Shown here: positions 44,179-53,368 of the stretch, one piece after another
Position numbering within the stretch: position 1 is the stretch's first letter
Layout of the letters: each line of letters starts with the position of its first letter
Assembly (NCBI RefSeq): GCF_027587195.1
Contig: NZ_JAPDDP010000008.1
Coordinates: forward strand, 1 to 64,000
DNA length: 64,000 nucleotides
Origin: Solirubrobacter phytolaccae
GTDB lineage: Bacteria; Actinomycetota; Thermoleophilia; Solirubrobacterales; Solirubrobacteraceae
Direction of reading: 5' to 3'
Made by a program: the position numbers and the translations under genes
The notes under the pieces: generated by a model
What the model was told of the DNA's origin: nothing
Seen by the model: the letters and a program-made list of their open reading frames with translations, nothing else
Database searches by the model: none

Positions 44179-44961
44179 TCAGGCTCCGGTGAATCGCGGG
44201 GCTCGTTTCTCGACGAACGCCGTGACTCCTTCGAGGAAGTCGGCCGTGCGCGCCGCCCCGTGCTGGATCTCGGCCTCGAGCTCGAGCTGCTCCTTGAACC
44301 GGTTGAAGGACCAGGCGTTCAGCTGGCGCTTGGAGCCCGCGTACGAGCGCGTCGGGCCGCTGGCCATGCGCTGCGCGAGCTCCTCGGTGTTCGCCAGCAG
44401 CGCGTAGTCCTCGATGACGCGGTTGATCAGGCCCCACTCCAAGGCCTGGCGCGCCGGCACCTTCTCGCCCAGCAGCGCCATCTCCGACGCGCGGGCGAAC
44501 CCGATCCGCTCCGGGATGAGGAAGCTCGAACCACCGTCGGGCACGAGACCGATGTTCACGAACGCGAGCATGAAATACGCCGATTCGGCCGCGAGGACGA
44601 GGTCCCCGGCGAGCGCGAACGAGATCCCGATCCCCACCGCCGGCCCGTTGACCGCGGTGATCACGGGCTTGTCCATCGTCCGCAGGCCTTCGATGATCGG
44701 GTGGAAGTGGTCGCGCAGCGCCGCCTGCACGTCCGGCCGTCCGTCCTCGGCCGGGTCGAAGCCCGATTTGAGGTCCGCGCCGGAGCAGAACGCCTTCCCC
44801 GCGCCCGTGAGGATCACGGCCCGGATGTGAGGATCCGCGGCGCTCTCTTCGACGGCCTGGCGGAGCTCGTCACGCAGCTCCGTGTTCGCGGCGTTCATCG
44901 CCTCGGGCCGGTTCAGCGTGATCGTGCACACGGCGCCGTTGCGCTCCACTTGGACGGTCAT
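44179..44961 (-). CDS. Enoyl-CoA hydratase/isomerase family protein
   Basis: 260-residue crotonase-fold enzyme of acyl-CoA metabolism. CoA-binding and oxyanion stretches: AVILTGAGKAFCSGADLKSGFD and NGPAVGIGISFALAGDLVLAAESAYFMLAFVNIGLVPDGGSSFL. The position corresponding to one catalytic Glu is occupied in VPDGG by Asp, as in PaaG-like members. ATG 44961; divergent from the peptidase gene by 40 bases. Confidence 0.92.
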   Translation of the reverse strand: MTVQVERNGAVCTITLNRPEAMNAANTELRDELRQAVEESAADPHIRAVILTGAGKAFCSGADLKSGFDPAEDGRPDVQAALRDHFHPIIEGLRTMDKPVITAVNGPAVGIGISFALAGDLVLAAESAYFMLAFVNIGLVPDGGSSFLIPERIGFARASEMALLGEKVPARQALEWGLINRVIEDYALLANTEELAQRMASGPTRSYAGSKRQLNAWSFNRFKEQLELEAEIQHGAARTADFLEGVTAFVEKRAPRFTGA

Positions 44962-45001
44962 GGGTGTGATTGTGCTGCAAGTCGGGGTAGTCCATTGGCC
45001 T

Positions 45002-45736
45002 ATGCCGTTTGCGCGACGCCCCCGGATCGGTCTCTGCACCGCGCTCGAGCGGGCGCGCTGGACCGTCTGGGACCGCGAGGCCTTCCTGCTCTCGCGGGCG
45101 TACGTCGACGCGCTCCAGGGCGCGGGCGCGATCGCGATGATGCTTCCGCCCGACGAGTGGGTCGCCGACCATCCCGACGACGTGCTCGAGGGGTTGGACG
45201 GCCTCATGCTCGCCGGCGGCGCCGACATCGACCCGTCCTCCTACGGCGGCCCGCGGCACCCCAAGGTCACCAACACCCGGGTGGACCGTGACCGTGCCGA
45301 GATCGCCCTGTTCACGCGGGCGCTGGAGCGCGACCTGCCCGTGCTGGGAATCTGCCGCGGGATGCAGCTGATGAACGTCGCCCGCGGCGGGACGCTGATC
45401 CAGCACCTGCCCGAGGACGTGGGGCACACGGACCACCGGCGTGCGCTCGGCTCGTTCGACAATGCGGATCACGACGTGCGCCTGGAGCCGGGATCTTTGG
45501 CCGCCCGGGCGTGTGGAGAGACGCTGCACGCGACCAAGTCGCACCACCACCAGGCCGTCTCCGACCTGGGGGAGGGCATCGTGGCCTCGGGCTGGAGCGT
45601 GCTGGACGACCTCGTCGAGGCGATCGAGCTGCCCGAGACCGCGTGGGCCTTGGGCGTGCAGTGGCACCCGGAAGTGGACCCGCGGTCACGGGTCGTGCGC
45701 TCGTTCGTGCACGAAGCGGCGCTGGTCGCCGCGTGA
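45002..45736 (+). CDS. Gamma-glutamyl-gamma-aminobutyrate hydrolase-like peptidase C26
   Basis: 244-residue class I amidotransferase-fold hydrolase (PuuD-like), cutting gamma-glutamyl bonds. Nucleophile Cys in VLGICRGMQLMNVARGG, His/Glu in GVQWHPEVD, plus the family stretches LAGGADIDPSSYG and SHHHQAVSDLG. ATG 45002. Followed by the long hairpin block. Confidence 0.92.
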   Translation: MPFARRPRIGLCTALERARWTVWDREAFLLSRAYVDALQGAGAIAMMLPPDEWVADHPDDVLEGLDGLMLAGGADIDPSSYGGPRHPKVTNTRVDRDRAEIALFTRALERDLPVLGICRGMQLMNVARGGTLIQHLPEDVGHTDHRRALGSFDNADHDVRLEPGSLAARACGETLHATKSHHHQAVSDLGEGIVASGWSVLDDLVEAIELPETAWALGVQWHPEVDPRSRVVRSFVHEAALVAA

Positions 45737-45932
45737 ACGTCAACGGCTGAGCACACCGTCGGGCGTCGCGTCAAGCAATTCATGCCCAAGCGTGGGCGGA
45801 GAGCGTTGCGGGCGTCAGGAATTGCTTGACCCGCCGCGGCCGGCGCGCTGATGGGCTGGTCAGGAGGGTTCCCCTCGCTGTGGGAACGCCGTGCGTTCCC
45901 CCGTCTCGTATGGCGAGGGCCGGTTTCGCGGA

Positions 45933-45979
45933 GGGTGTGTCCCGAAACCTTCCCGTAAGGACGGTTTCGGGACACACCC
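45933..45979. repeat. Hairpin H2 of the nested block (17-bp perfect stem)
   Basis: Arms GGGTGTGTCCCGAAACC and GGTTTCGGGACACACCC around 13 bases. Central left member of the mirror-ordered hairpins. Confidence 0.9.
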
Positions 45980-45999
45980 CACGATCAGGCCGGGAAGGA

Positions 46000-46048
46000 G
46001 GGGTGTGCCCGGAAACTCCCGCTATGCGGGAGTTTGGGGACACACCCC
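46000..46048. repeat. Hairpin H3 of the nested block
   Basis: Inner 10-base stem AAACTCCCGC/GCGGGAGTTT with loop TAT, and outer GGGGTGTG-type arms that pair with a few mismatches. It shares the GGGTGTG/CACACCC ends with H2. Confidence 0.88.
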
Positions 46049-46332
46049 CTCGCCGAACGGTCACGGGTGGTCCTTCGTGATCGATCTGAGGTGAACGCCT
46101 GAGCGTTCACTCAGTGAGGGGAACCCTCCTCACCCGCCCAGATCACGCCGGCCGCGCCGGGTCAAGAAATTCCTGATCCGGCCGCGCGATGCACGAGCGT
46201 CGCGGGCATGAATTTCTTGACGCGGCGCCCGACGGTGTGATCAGAAGTTGGGTCCCTGCAGCCCGCCCCAAGATGAGAAATGGGGCTGGCCGTACCAGGC
46301 CCATCCGCCCGACTCGATAAGTTCCTGTCTCC

Positions 46333-47265
46333 GTGCCCCGCTCGACCGCCATCCGCGCGGCCGCCTGCACGGTGCTCGCCGTCGGCCTCGCGGCGCCGTT
46401 GCTCCGCCGTCGGCTCCGCCTGAAGCCGCCCGTGGTGATCGCCGCTGCGGCGGCTACGCCGTTCGCCCTAGGAACGCTCATGCCGCGCAGCCGGACGCGC
46501 GACGTCGGGATGTGCGTGCTGCAGATGTACGCGTATCTGGCGACGTACCAGATGCCCAACGACGATCCGGAGAAGCTCGAGGCGCGGGTCAAGGTCAAGT
46601 ACCCGGTGAGGATCGACCGGGTCATCGGCCTCGGGACCACGCCGACCATGCGCCTGCAGCGGGCGTTCGGCGCCGAAGGGCGGTTCCGCGCGTGGGAGAA
46701 GCTCCTGGTGTTCTCGCACTGGGTGTGGTTCGCCGTCCCGCACGGCACGGTCGCGTACGTGCTGTTCAAGCACCCGAAGCAGTTCCCGACGGCGGCGGCG
46801 CGGATCTACGCGACGTTCGACATCGGCGTGATCGGCTACTGGGCGGTGCCGACCGCTCCGCCGTGGTACGCGGCGCAGCAGGGCCTGATGGAGGACGGCC
46901 GGACGCCGGAGCTGCGGCGGATGATGGTCGAGTACGGCGAGCAGTTCTGGAAGGCGGGCTGGGCGCCTCTGTACGGTGTCTTGGGAGGCAATCCCCTGGC
47001 CGCCATGCCGTCGCTGCACTTCGCCACCTCCGTGACGGCCGCGCACGTCCTGAGCGACACCGGCCGTGGCGCGGGCCTGCTCGGCTGGAGCTACGTGGCC
47101 ACGCTCGGCCTCGCGCTCGTCTACCTGGGCGAGCACTACGTCACCGACCTGATGGCGGGCCTGGCGCTCGCGGAGAGCATCCAGGCCGCGACGCCGAAGG
47201 TATCGCCGGTAGCCCGGCGGATCAGCCGCACGCTGCAGCAGCTCGAGGCGAAGGCCCGGGCATGA
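46333..47265 (+). CDS. PAP2/inositolphosphotransferase-like membrane protein
   Basis: 310-residue membrane protein with about six helices and the PAP2 superfamily residues AMPSLHFATSVTAAH and YLGEHYVTDLMAG (His of the acid-phosphatase motif conserved). Resembles Aur1/Ipt1-type enzymes that move phosphate-linked headgroups. GTG start 46333. The stop overlaps the next gene (ATGA). Confidence 0.85.
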   Translation: MPRSTAIRAAACTVLAVGLAAPLLRRRLRLKPPVVIAAAAATPFALGTLMPRSRTRDVGMCVLQMYAYLATYQMPNDDPEKLEARVKVKYPVRIDRVIGLGTTPTMRLQRAFGAEGRFRAWEKLLVFSHWVWFAVPHGTVAYVLFKHPKQFPTAAARIYATFDIGVIGYWAVPTAPPWYAAQQGLMEDGRTPELRRMMVEYGEQFWKAGWAPLYGVLGGNPLAAMPSLHFATSVTAAHVLSDTGRGAGLLGWSYVATLGLALVYLGEHYVTDLMAGLALAESIQAATPKVSPVARRISRTLQQLEAKARA

Positions 47266-48374
47266 CCAGGGCGCCGGAGCGAGAGGTGGAGCCCCGCCCG
47301 CCCGGCGACGAGCACGACGACGACGATCGCGGCCTCGAGTTCACGACGCGGAGCGTCCTGACGCTGGCCGGCTTCCTCGCCGCGATGATCCTCGCGCTCT
47401 ACCTGCTGCTGCCGCAGCTCGCGGGCCTGGAGGACACGTGGGAGCGGATGCGGGACGGCTCGCCGTTCTGGATCCTGGTCGCGCTGGCCTTCGCGCTCGG
47501 CATGTTCTGGGGCTACATCGAGATGTTCCGCGGGGTGTTCTCGAAGGTCGGCGCCGGCGTCATCGGCCGCACGGAGAGCTACCTGATCACGATGGCCGGC
47601 CTCGCGGCGAGCCGGCTGTTCGCGGCCGGCGGCGCCGGCGGGCTCGTGCTGCAGGCCTGGGCGCTGCGCCAGGCGGGCCTCGGCCGCCGCGTCGTCGCCG
47701 ACAAGACGATCAGCTTCCTCGTCCTGACCTACTTCCCGTACGCGGCGGCGGTCCTGATCTGCGGCCTCGGCCTGCGGATCGGCCTGTTCCCGGGCGAGGC
47801 GCCGGTGGCGATGACGCTCGTCCCGGCGATCATCGCGCTGATCATGATGGGCGTCGCGGCGCTCATCCTGCTCGTCCCGACCGACCTGCAGCGCCGCCTC
47901 GACGGCTTCGCCCGCCGCACCGGCCACATCGGCCGCGTCGCGCAGAAGCTCGCCTCGATCCCCGCCGCCTCCTCCGCCGGCCTGCACGACGCGATCGCCC
48001 ACCTGCGCAGCCGCGACCCCGCGCTGCTGGGCGCGATCGCGTTCTGGGCGTTCCAGATCGCGGTGCTGTGGGCCGCGTTCCACGCCTTCGGCGACCCGCC
48101 GCCGCTCGCGGTGCTCGTGCAGGCGTTCTTCGTCGGGATGCTGGGCAACCTGCTGCCGATCCCGGGTGGCGTCGGCGGCGTCGAAGGTGGCATGATCGGC
48201 TCGTTCGCCGCCTTCGGCGTCGACGCCGGGCTCGCGGTCGTCGCCGTTCTGGTGTTCCGCGCTCTGACGTTCTGGCTACCCCTACTTCCAGGGGTGATCG
48301 CCTTCTTCAAGCTTCGCGCACGCGTGGAGCTTTGGCGACGGGAACGCGGCGCTACTATACAAAGTAAAGCGTGA
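47262..48374 (+). CDS. Flippase-like UPF0104/LPG synthase transmembrane domain protein
   Basis: 370-residue membrane protein with about eight helices and the family stretches GRTESYLITMAGLAASRLFAAGGAGG and LLPIPGGVGGVEGGMIGSFAAFGV. Acidic N-terminal tail. Coupled to the PAP2 gene (4-base overlap), suggesting joint work on a lipid-linked substrate. Could move lipids or polyprenyl glycolipids across the membrane. Confidence 0.85.
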   Translation: MTRAPEREVEPRPPGDEHDDDDRGLEFTTRSVLTLAGFLAAMILALYLLLPQLAGLEDTWERMRDGSPFWILVALAFALGMFWGYIEMFRGVFSKVGAGVIGRTESYLITMAGLAASRLFAAGGAGGLVLQAWALRQAGLGRRVVADKTISFLVLTYFPYAAAVLICGLGLRIGLFPGEAPVAMTLVPAIIALIMMGVAALILLVPTDLQRRLDGFARRTGHIGRVAQKLASIPAASSAGLHDAIAHLRSRDPALLGAIAFWAFQIAVLWAAFHAFGDPPPLAVLVQAFFVGMLGNLLPIPGGVGGVEGGMIGSFAAFGVDAGLAVVAVLVFRALTFWLPLLPGVIAFFKLRARVELWRRERGATIQSKA

Positions 48375-48390
48375 GCGTGGAAAGGTTCGA

Positions 48391-49404
48391 ATGGCAGACG
48401 TCGAGAACGTGATCATCATCGGCAGCGGGCCAGCCGGTTACACGGCGTCGCTGTACACCTCCCGGGCGAATCTGAACCCGCTGTGCATCGAGGGCTTCAT
48501 GTGGGGCGGCCTGCTCCAGCAGACCACCGATGTCGAGAACTACCCGGGCTTCCCCGAGGGGATCATGGGCCCGGAGATGATGCAGAAGTTCCGCGACCAG
48601 GCGGAGCGCTTCGGCACGCGGTTCATCACCGACAACGTGACGAAGTTCGAGCCGGGCGCCGACGGCGAGCCGCACACCGTGTGGGTCGACGACGAGGCGT
48701 ACAAGGCGCGGACCGTGATCCTCGCGATGGGCGCGGAGCACAAGAAGCTCGGCGTGCCCGGCGAGGAAGAGCTCGGCGGCCGCGGCGTGTCCTACTGCGC
48801 GACCTGTGACGCCGCCTTCTACAAGGACCGCACGACGATCATCGTCGGCGGCGGCGACTCCGCGATGGAGGAGGCGATCTTCCTCGCGAAGTTCTCCTCG
48901 AAGGTCACGATCGTGCACCGCCGGGACGAGTTCCGCGCCTCGAAGATCATGCTCGAGCGCGCGAAGGCCGCCGAGAACATCGAGTTCCTGACGCCGTACA
49001 CGGTCAAGGCGTTCCTGCCCGGCGAGAAGGGCGCGCTGGACCGTGCCGACCTGATCAACACCGAGACCGGCGAGGAGCTGGTCCTGCCGATGGCCGGCGC
49101 CTTCATCGCGATCGGCCACGAGCCGCAGTCGGAGATCGTCGACGGCCTGATCGACGTCGACGACGAGGGCTACGTCAAGGTCGACGGCCGCTCCACCCGC
49201 ACGAACATCCCCGGCGTCTTCGCCGCGGGTGACCTGGTCGACCACACCTATCGCCAGGCGATCACCGCTTCGGGCTCCGGCTGTCAGGCTGCGCTCGACG
49301 CCGAATGGTACCTGCGCGACAACCCCTCAGTCCCGACCCCGAAGGCCCTCGAGGGCACCGGCAACCTCGCCGAAGAGCAGTGGGCGCCGGTCGCCCGCTC
49401 CTAG
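48391..49404 (+). CDS. trxB: Thioredoxin-disulfide reductase
   Basis: 337-residue FAD/NADPH enzyme: FAD motif IIIGSGPAGYTASLY, redox CATC in SYCATCDAAF, NADPH motif IIVGGGDSAMEEAIFL and the C-terminal GVFAAGDLVDHTYRQAITASGSG. ATG 48391 with GGAAAGG upstream. Thioredoxin itself is not in the window. Confidence 0.96.
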   Translation: MADVENVIIIGSGPAGYTASLYTSRANLNPLCIEGFMWGGLLQQTTDVENYPGFPEGIMGPEMMQKFRDQAERFGTRFITDNVTKFEPGADGEPHTVWVDDEAYKARTVILAMGAEHKKLGVPGEEELGGRGVSYCATCDAAFYKDRTTIIVGGGDSAMEEAIFLAKFSSKVTIVHRRDEFRASKIMLERAKAAENIEFLTPYTVKAFLPGEKGALDRADLINTETGEELVLPMAGAFIAIGHEPQSEIVDGLIDVDDEGYVKVDGRSTRTNIPGVFAAGDLVDHTYRQAITASGSGCQAALDAEWYLRDNPSVPTPKALEGTGNLAEEQWAPVARS

Positions 49405-49940
49405 CGGTGTTCGCCGCCGCCGCACTCCTCACGGGATGCGGCGGCGATGACGAGCCCGCGGTGAGCACGCTCCCCGCGGCTCCGGACACGATCGACTTCT
49501 CCTCGCCCGACTTCAAGGACGGCGCGGCGATCCCCGCCAAGCTGACCTGCGACGGCGAGGGCACGCCGCCGACGCTCGTCTGGCGCGCGGTGCCCGCGGG
49601 CCAGGCCGTCGAGACGATCGTCGTGGTCGAGGACCCGGACGCGAAGGACGGCGCCTTCTACCACTGGACGGCGTACGGCATGACGGCCGCGACCGGTGCG
49701 GGCCTCGCGCCCCAGGGCCAGTTCCCGGCCGGCACGAAGGAAGGCAAGAACTCCGCCGGCAAGGACGGCTGGACGCCGCCGTGCCCGCCCGAGGGCGAGA
49801 AGCACCGCTACATCTTCAGCTTCTACGCGATCAAGGACGCGAGCGCGCTGGAAGCCGGCGCCTCGCCCGAGGACGTGCTGGCGAAGCTCGAGGGCGCAGT
49901 CGCCGTCGGTTCCTTCACCGGCACGTACGAGCGCAAGTAG
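49380..49940 (+). CDS. YbhB/PEBP-like lipoprotein
   Basis: 186-residue protein with lipoprotein signal (AVFAAAALLTGCGG) and a phosphatidylethanolamine-binding-like domain: FKDGAAIPAKLTCDGEGTPP, VVVEDPDAKDGAFYHW and GWTPPCPPEGEKHRYIFSFYA. GTG 49380 gives a proper signal peptide and overlaps trxB by 25 bases; GTG 49407 would remove the charged N-region. Likely outer-face ligand binding. Confidence 0.85.
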   Translation: MGAGRPLLAVFAAAALLTGCGGDDEPAVSTLPAAPDTIDFSSPDFKDGAAIPAKLTCDGEGTPPTLVWRAVPAGQAVETIVVVEDPDAKDGAFYHWTAYGMTAATGAGLAPQGQFPAGTKEGKNSAGKDGWTPPCPPEGEKHRYIFSFYAIKDASALEAGASPEDVLAKLEGAVAVGSFTGTYERK

Positions 49941-51395
49941 CTAGGCCGCGCAGAGCGTCTCGGTCGTTGCGCCCGGTGCGAGGCACCGGGTCGCGACCGT
50001 CGGCGCTCGCTTCGGCCGCACCGTGAGCGTCTTGACGGCGCCGATCATGTTCGGCGCCGAGACGGCCACGCGGATCTTCGTGCCCGCCTTCAGCGTGCCC
50101 TGCTTGGCGCGCTTGGCGAACAGCGCCTTCAGCGACACCGTGCCGTTGACGTTGCGGAAGGTCAGCGACGTGCGCTTGCAGCCCTTCGCGCACGTGACGG
50201 TGACCGTCGCGCCCGCGGGCACACCCTTGACCGTCAGGGTCTTGAAGACCGTGCTCGTCTTGCCGGCCTTGGCGCCCGCGACCAGGTCGACGAGGAGGCG
50301 CTTGGGCACGTAGGTCGGCGAGACGATCACCGGCGGCGGGGCCGGCGCGGGAACGACGACCACCGGCGGCGGGTCGGCGGGCGGCTTGGGCTCGCCGAGC
50401 GAGCGGAAGCCCGGCTCCCACGTGGCCGGCGCGGTCTGCGCCCGGCTGGTCCAGGCCCCGCCGGCGGCGGGCGCGACCACCTCGACGAGCCCGAAGCGGT
50501 TGCGGATCGCGACGGGATCGCCGGCGAGCGTGCCCCCGAGCGACTCCCACAGGCTCCAGATGTTGTTGGCCGGCTCGTTGTGGGTCCACCACAGCGCGCC
50601 GTCGGCGCCGCGCGCGAACACGTGCAGCGCGCCGTCGCCGCTGGTCACGACGCTCGGGTCACCGACGATCTGCACCGGGCTGTGGGACGTGAAGAACGAG
50701 AAGGTGAACGCGGACGCGTCCGGCTGGCGGGTGAACCACGGCGTGCCGTCCTGCCCGCGCGCGAACAGCGTGAGCCGACCGCCGGCGTCGCGGGCGACCG
50801 CCGGGTCGCCCGGGAAGGGGCCGCCCAGGGGCGCGTTCGCCCAGCCGCCGTCGTTGACCCAGACGCGCAGCTCGCTGTCGGTCTCGCGCACGAACACGAT
50901 CGAGCGGGGGCGGCTGTCGAGGATCGCCGCCGGCTCGCCCGCGGGTGAGCCACCGAGCGCCTCGGGATCGGCCCAGCCCGTGAGGGTCTGCGCCGTCCAC
51001 CACAGCTTGCCGTCCACGCCGCGGAAGTAGAGCTCGAGCCGGTTGTCGGCGTTCAGGAGCAGATCTGGCGCGCCGGCCGCGCCGGTGGCGACGGGTTCGC
51101 GCGCGGACCAGTCGCCGTCCGGCAGGACGTACACCGTGCCGTCCTCACCGCGCGCGGCGACGACGATCGTGCCGGCCGCGTCACGGACCGCGGCGACCGG
51201 CTCCTGCACGAGCCCGGCGCCGCCCACGCGCTCCAGCACTCCGCCCGGAGGCGCGTGGTAGAGCGCGCCGTCGGTCCCCACGACGAAGCTGTGGACCGCG
51301 TTCGCGGCGTCCACGGCCACGGTGCGGGTGGCGTACGCGGGCGCGGCGCAGACGAGCGCGAGCGCGGCGAGGGTGAAGACGACGGCTCGACGCAT
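49941..51395 (-). CDS. Secreted lectin-like beta-propeller protein
   Basis: 484-residue secreted protein: signal peptide to about residue 22, then repeated blades with the PLL-lectin-like pattern (FVVGTDGALYH, AARGEDGTVYVL, YFRGVDGKLWWT, FARGQDGTPWFT, FARGADGALWWT) spanning residues about 30-330, a Pro-rich linker and a C-terminal beta module with CAKGCKRTSLTF. Probably binds cell-surface sugars. The C-terminal module resembles the one at the end of the Ig-like protein at 60554-62194. It meets the PEBP gene tail to tail at 49940/49941. Confidence 0.8.
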   Translation of the reverse strand: MRRAVVFTLAALALVCAAPAYATRTVAVDAANAVHSFVVGTDGALYHAPPGGVLERVGGAGLVQEPVAAVRDAAGTIVVAARGEDGTVYVLPDGDWSAREPVATGAAGAPDLLLNADNRLELYFRGVDGKLWWTAQTLTGWADPEALGGSPAGEPAAILDSRPRSIVFVRETDSELRVWVNDGGWANAPLGGPFPGDPAVARDAGGRLTLFARGQDGTPWFTRQPDASAFTFSFFTSHSPVQIVGDPSVVTSGDGALHVFARGADGALWWTHNEPANNIWSLWESLGGTLAGDPVAIRNRFGLVEVVAPAAGGAWTSRAQTAPATWEPGFRSLGEPKPPADPPPVVVVPAPAPPPVIVSPTYVPKRLLVDLVAGAKAGKTSTVFKTLTVKGVPAGATVTVTCAKGCKRTSLTFRNVNGTVSLKALFAKRAKQGTLKAGTKIRVAVSAPNMIGAVKTLTVRPKRAPTVATRCLAPGATTETLCAA

Positions 51396-51417
51396 CCGAA
51401 GGACTGTAAGCAGAGAT

Positions 51418-53073
51418 TCAGCGCACGCGCAACGAATACTGGCGTTCCTGGTAGCGCGAGCTCCCCTGCGGCTTGACCACGAGGAAGTACGAGCGCTTCT
51501 TGGAGCCGTTGTTGCGGACGGTCACCTGCTCGGTCTTCTTCGAGCCCGACTTGCGCGATTTCGCGACTCTGCCGTCGAGATCGTTGACCGAGACCGCCTC
51601 GGTGGTGAAGACCTCGAGCGACGGATCCCCGAAGCGCGGGATGACCTTGACCGTCGCCGACTTCTTGCCTCCGATGACGATCCGATATACGTCCACCGGG
51701 TCTTCCTGCTTGTCCAGGAGCGCGTCGACCTGCACGCTCTTGCCGCCCTGCCAGATCGGCGTCGACGGCTTGCCGAACGCGGTGCCGTCCACCCACACGA
51801 GGTTGTCGTTGGGCTCGTACGGGTCCTGGATCGGCAGCTTGTCGGCGGCGACCGTCAGCGCGGCGTCGATGTTGAGCACGCCGAAGCCGGTCAGCGGGTC
51901 CCAGCCCGGCCGGTCCTGGCCGTCGGGGGAGACGATGTCGCGCGCGGTCAGGCGCACGGCCTGCACGACGCGGTCCGGCGTGAGGTCCGGGCGGGCCGCG
52001 CGGACCCAGGCCAGCGCGGCGGAGACCATCGGCGCCGAGAAGCTCGTGCCGTCCATGATCTGGTAGCCGTCCTGGACGCCGTCCGTGTCCAGCGCCGGCG
52101 GGACCGCGGTCATGATCCCCACGCCCGGGGCGCTGAGGTCGACGGCGGCGTTGGCGTTGGAGAACGACGCGCTGCGGTCGTCCGGCGTGGTCGCGGCGAC
52201 CGTCACGACGTGCGGGAGCGAGGCCGGGAACTCGAGCGGGTTGCCGTCCTGGAACTCGTTGCCCGCCGCGGCGACGGGGATGACGCCCTTGGCCAGCGCG
52301 AAGTACAGCTGCACCCATTCGGCCGCGCAGCGCGACGGCGAGCCGTAGCTCATGTTGATCACGGCGGCGCCGGCGGCGACCGCCTTGCCGATCGCCTCAC
52401 CGGAGGCCGCGCAGGTGATGCCGCCCTCGGGCACGCCCGGGGTGGTCGCGAGCGGGACGTTGAGCGCCCGCGCACCCGGCCAGACGCCGAGGATGCCGAC
52501 GCCGTTCTGTGGCGCCGCGGCGACCGACGCCGTGGCCGTGCCGTGCGAGTTCGTGACCGGCGTGCCGGGGATCGTCGCGAACGCCGAGCCCACCCACTCC
52601 GGGTGCGCCGGGTCGGCGGCCGCGTCCACGAGCGCGATCAGCGGGCTCTCGGGCGTGACCGGCGGCGGGACGGTGGCCGGCGAGACGAGCCGGGCGCGCC
52701 AGTTGTTCGGCGCGACCGAGAGCGGGTCGTCCGGCACGGCCTGCTTGCTCTTGAGCACCGTGTTCGCCTGCGAGTACAGGAGCAGCCCGCGCGCCTCGAG
52801 GGCGTGGGCGAAGCCACGCGCCTGGTCGCGCTCGACCACGTAGTTGCCCAGGCCGGAGTGGCGCGCGCCGAAGCGGGCGGCGACGGCCTTGGCCTCCGCG
52901 CCGGGCTCGGCGCCCACCAGCCAGGTGTCAGGGTCCGACCGGACCGCGGACGCGGTCGCTTCGCCGGGCAGATCCTGAGGGAACTCAGGCACGGCGGCGT
53001 GCGCGGCGGGCGCGCTCAGGAGCAGGACGAGGGTTGCGGCAAGGACGGCTCGGGTCACGGGAAAGTTCAACAC
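51418..53073 (-). CDS. Secreted subtilisin-like serine protease (S8), second copy
   Basis: 551-residue exported protease. Signal peptide AVLAATLVLLLSAPAAHA, then the S8 domain with Asp in IALVDAAAD, His in NSHGTATASV, Asn in AAAGNEFQDG and Ser in GTSFSAPMVSAALA; a C-terminal beta domain (PEPNDNLV-like start) follows. GTG 53073 was used; GTG 53058 also gives a good signal peptide. Divergent from the small membrane protein by 40 bases. Sequence is distinct from the S8 at 3966. Confidence 0.9.
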   Translation of the reverse strand: MLNFPVTRAVLAATLVLLLSAPAAHAAVPEFPQDLPGEATASAVRSDPDTWLVGAEPGAEAKAVAARFGARHSGLGNYVVERDQARGFAHALEARGLLLYSQANTVLKSKQAVPDDPLSVAPNNWRARLVSPATVPPPVTPESPLIALVDAAADPAHPEWVGSAFATIPGTPVTNSHGTATASVAAAPQNGVGILGVWPGARALNVPLATTPGVPEGGITCAASGEAIGKAVAAGAAVINMSYGSPSRCAAEWVQLYFALAKGVIPVAAAGNEFQDGNPLEFPASLPHVVTVAATTPDDRSASFSNANAAVDLSAPGVGIMTAVPPALDTDGVQDGYQIMDGTSFSAPMVSAALAWVRAARPDLTPDRVVQAVRLTARDIVSPDGQDRPGWDPLTGFGVLNIDAALTVAADKLPIQDPYEPNDNLVWVDGTAFGKPSTPIWQGGKSVQVDALLDKQEDPVDVYRIVIGGKKSATVKVIPRFGDPSLEVFTTEAVSVNDLDGRVAKSRKSGSKKTEQVTVRNNGSKKRSYFLVVKPQGSSRYQERQYSLRVR

Positions 53074-53113
53074 CTGGGGAGGGCGATCGGAGCGGCGAGC
53101 CTACACTCGCGGC

Positions 53114-53368
53114 GTGGACACGTTCACTTTGGTCTCTACTGTGATCGTTGGAGCCCTTTTTGTGACGGTGATCTTGCTCGGTGTGTTCAGCAAGCGCTCC
53201 GCACTGGAGATCCTCGACTGGAAGCCGACGCGCTCGGCGGAGGTCGAGGCGGAGAACGAGGTCGACGACATCGAGCAGATGGTCGCGGCCCAGAACGAGC
53301 TTCGGCGCCGCCGTGGCAAGCCCGAGCGCTCGCTCGAGGACATCGAGTCCGAGTGGCGCGAGTCCTGA
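53114..53368 (+). CDS. Small membrane protein
   Basis: 84-residue protein: one N-terminal helix (LVSTVIVGALFVTVILLGVF), then an acidic/basic cytoplasmic tail likely to be coiled coil (EVEAENEVDDIEQMVAAQNELRRRRG). GTG 53114. Overlaps the next gene by 16 bases. Function unknown; tail composition suggests a protein-interaction role. Confidence 0.75.
   Translation: MDTFTLVSTVIVGALFVTVILLGVFSKRSALEILDWKPTRSAEVEAENEVDDIEQMVAAQNELRRRRGKPERSLEDIESEWRES

Larger units (their letters stand above)
45752..46239. repeat. Nested inverted-repeat/hairpin block in a 596-base gene-free gap
   Basis: The gap 45737-46332 holds no convincing gene but a symmetric set of repeats. Outer arms 45752-45787 and 46204-46239 match in 34 of 36 positions as inverted copies, and inner parts (45815-45876 against 46115-46175) are also inverted copies. 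Within this lie six hairpins in mirror order: GTCAAGCAATTC arms at 45770-45830, GGGAACGC arms at 45882-45900, two long GGGTGTG-type stems (45933-45979, 46000-46048), GTGAACGC arms at 46091-46110 and GTCAAGAAATTC arms at 46161-46221. Looks like a MITE-like or structured-RNA element. Confidence 0.85.

Noticed and set aside
45780-46094. Several short frames inside the hairpin block
   Set aside because: They simply translate the inverted repeats on both strands; no ribosome sites and no motif.
45752-46239. CRISPR array in the hairpin block
   Set aside because: Repeats are inverted and mirror-ordered, not direct with unique spacers, and there are no cas genes.
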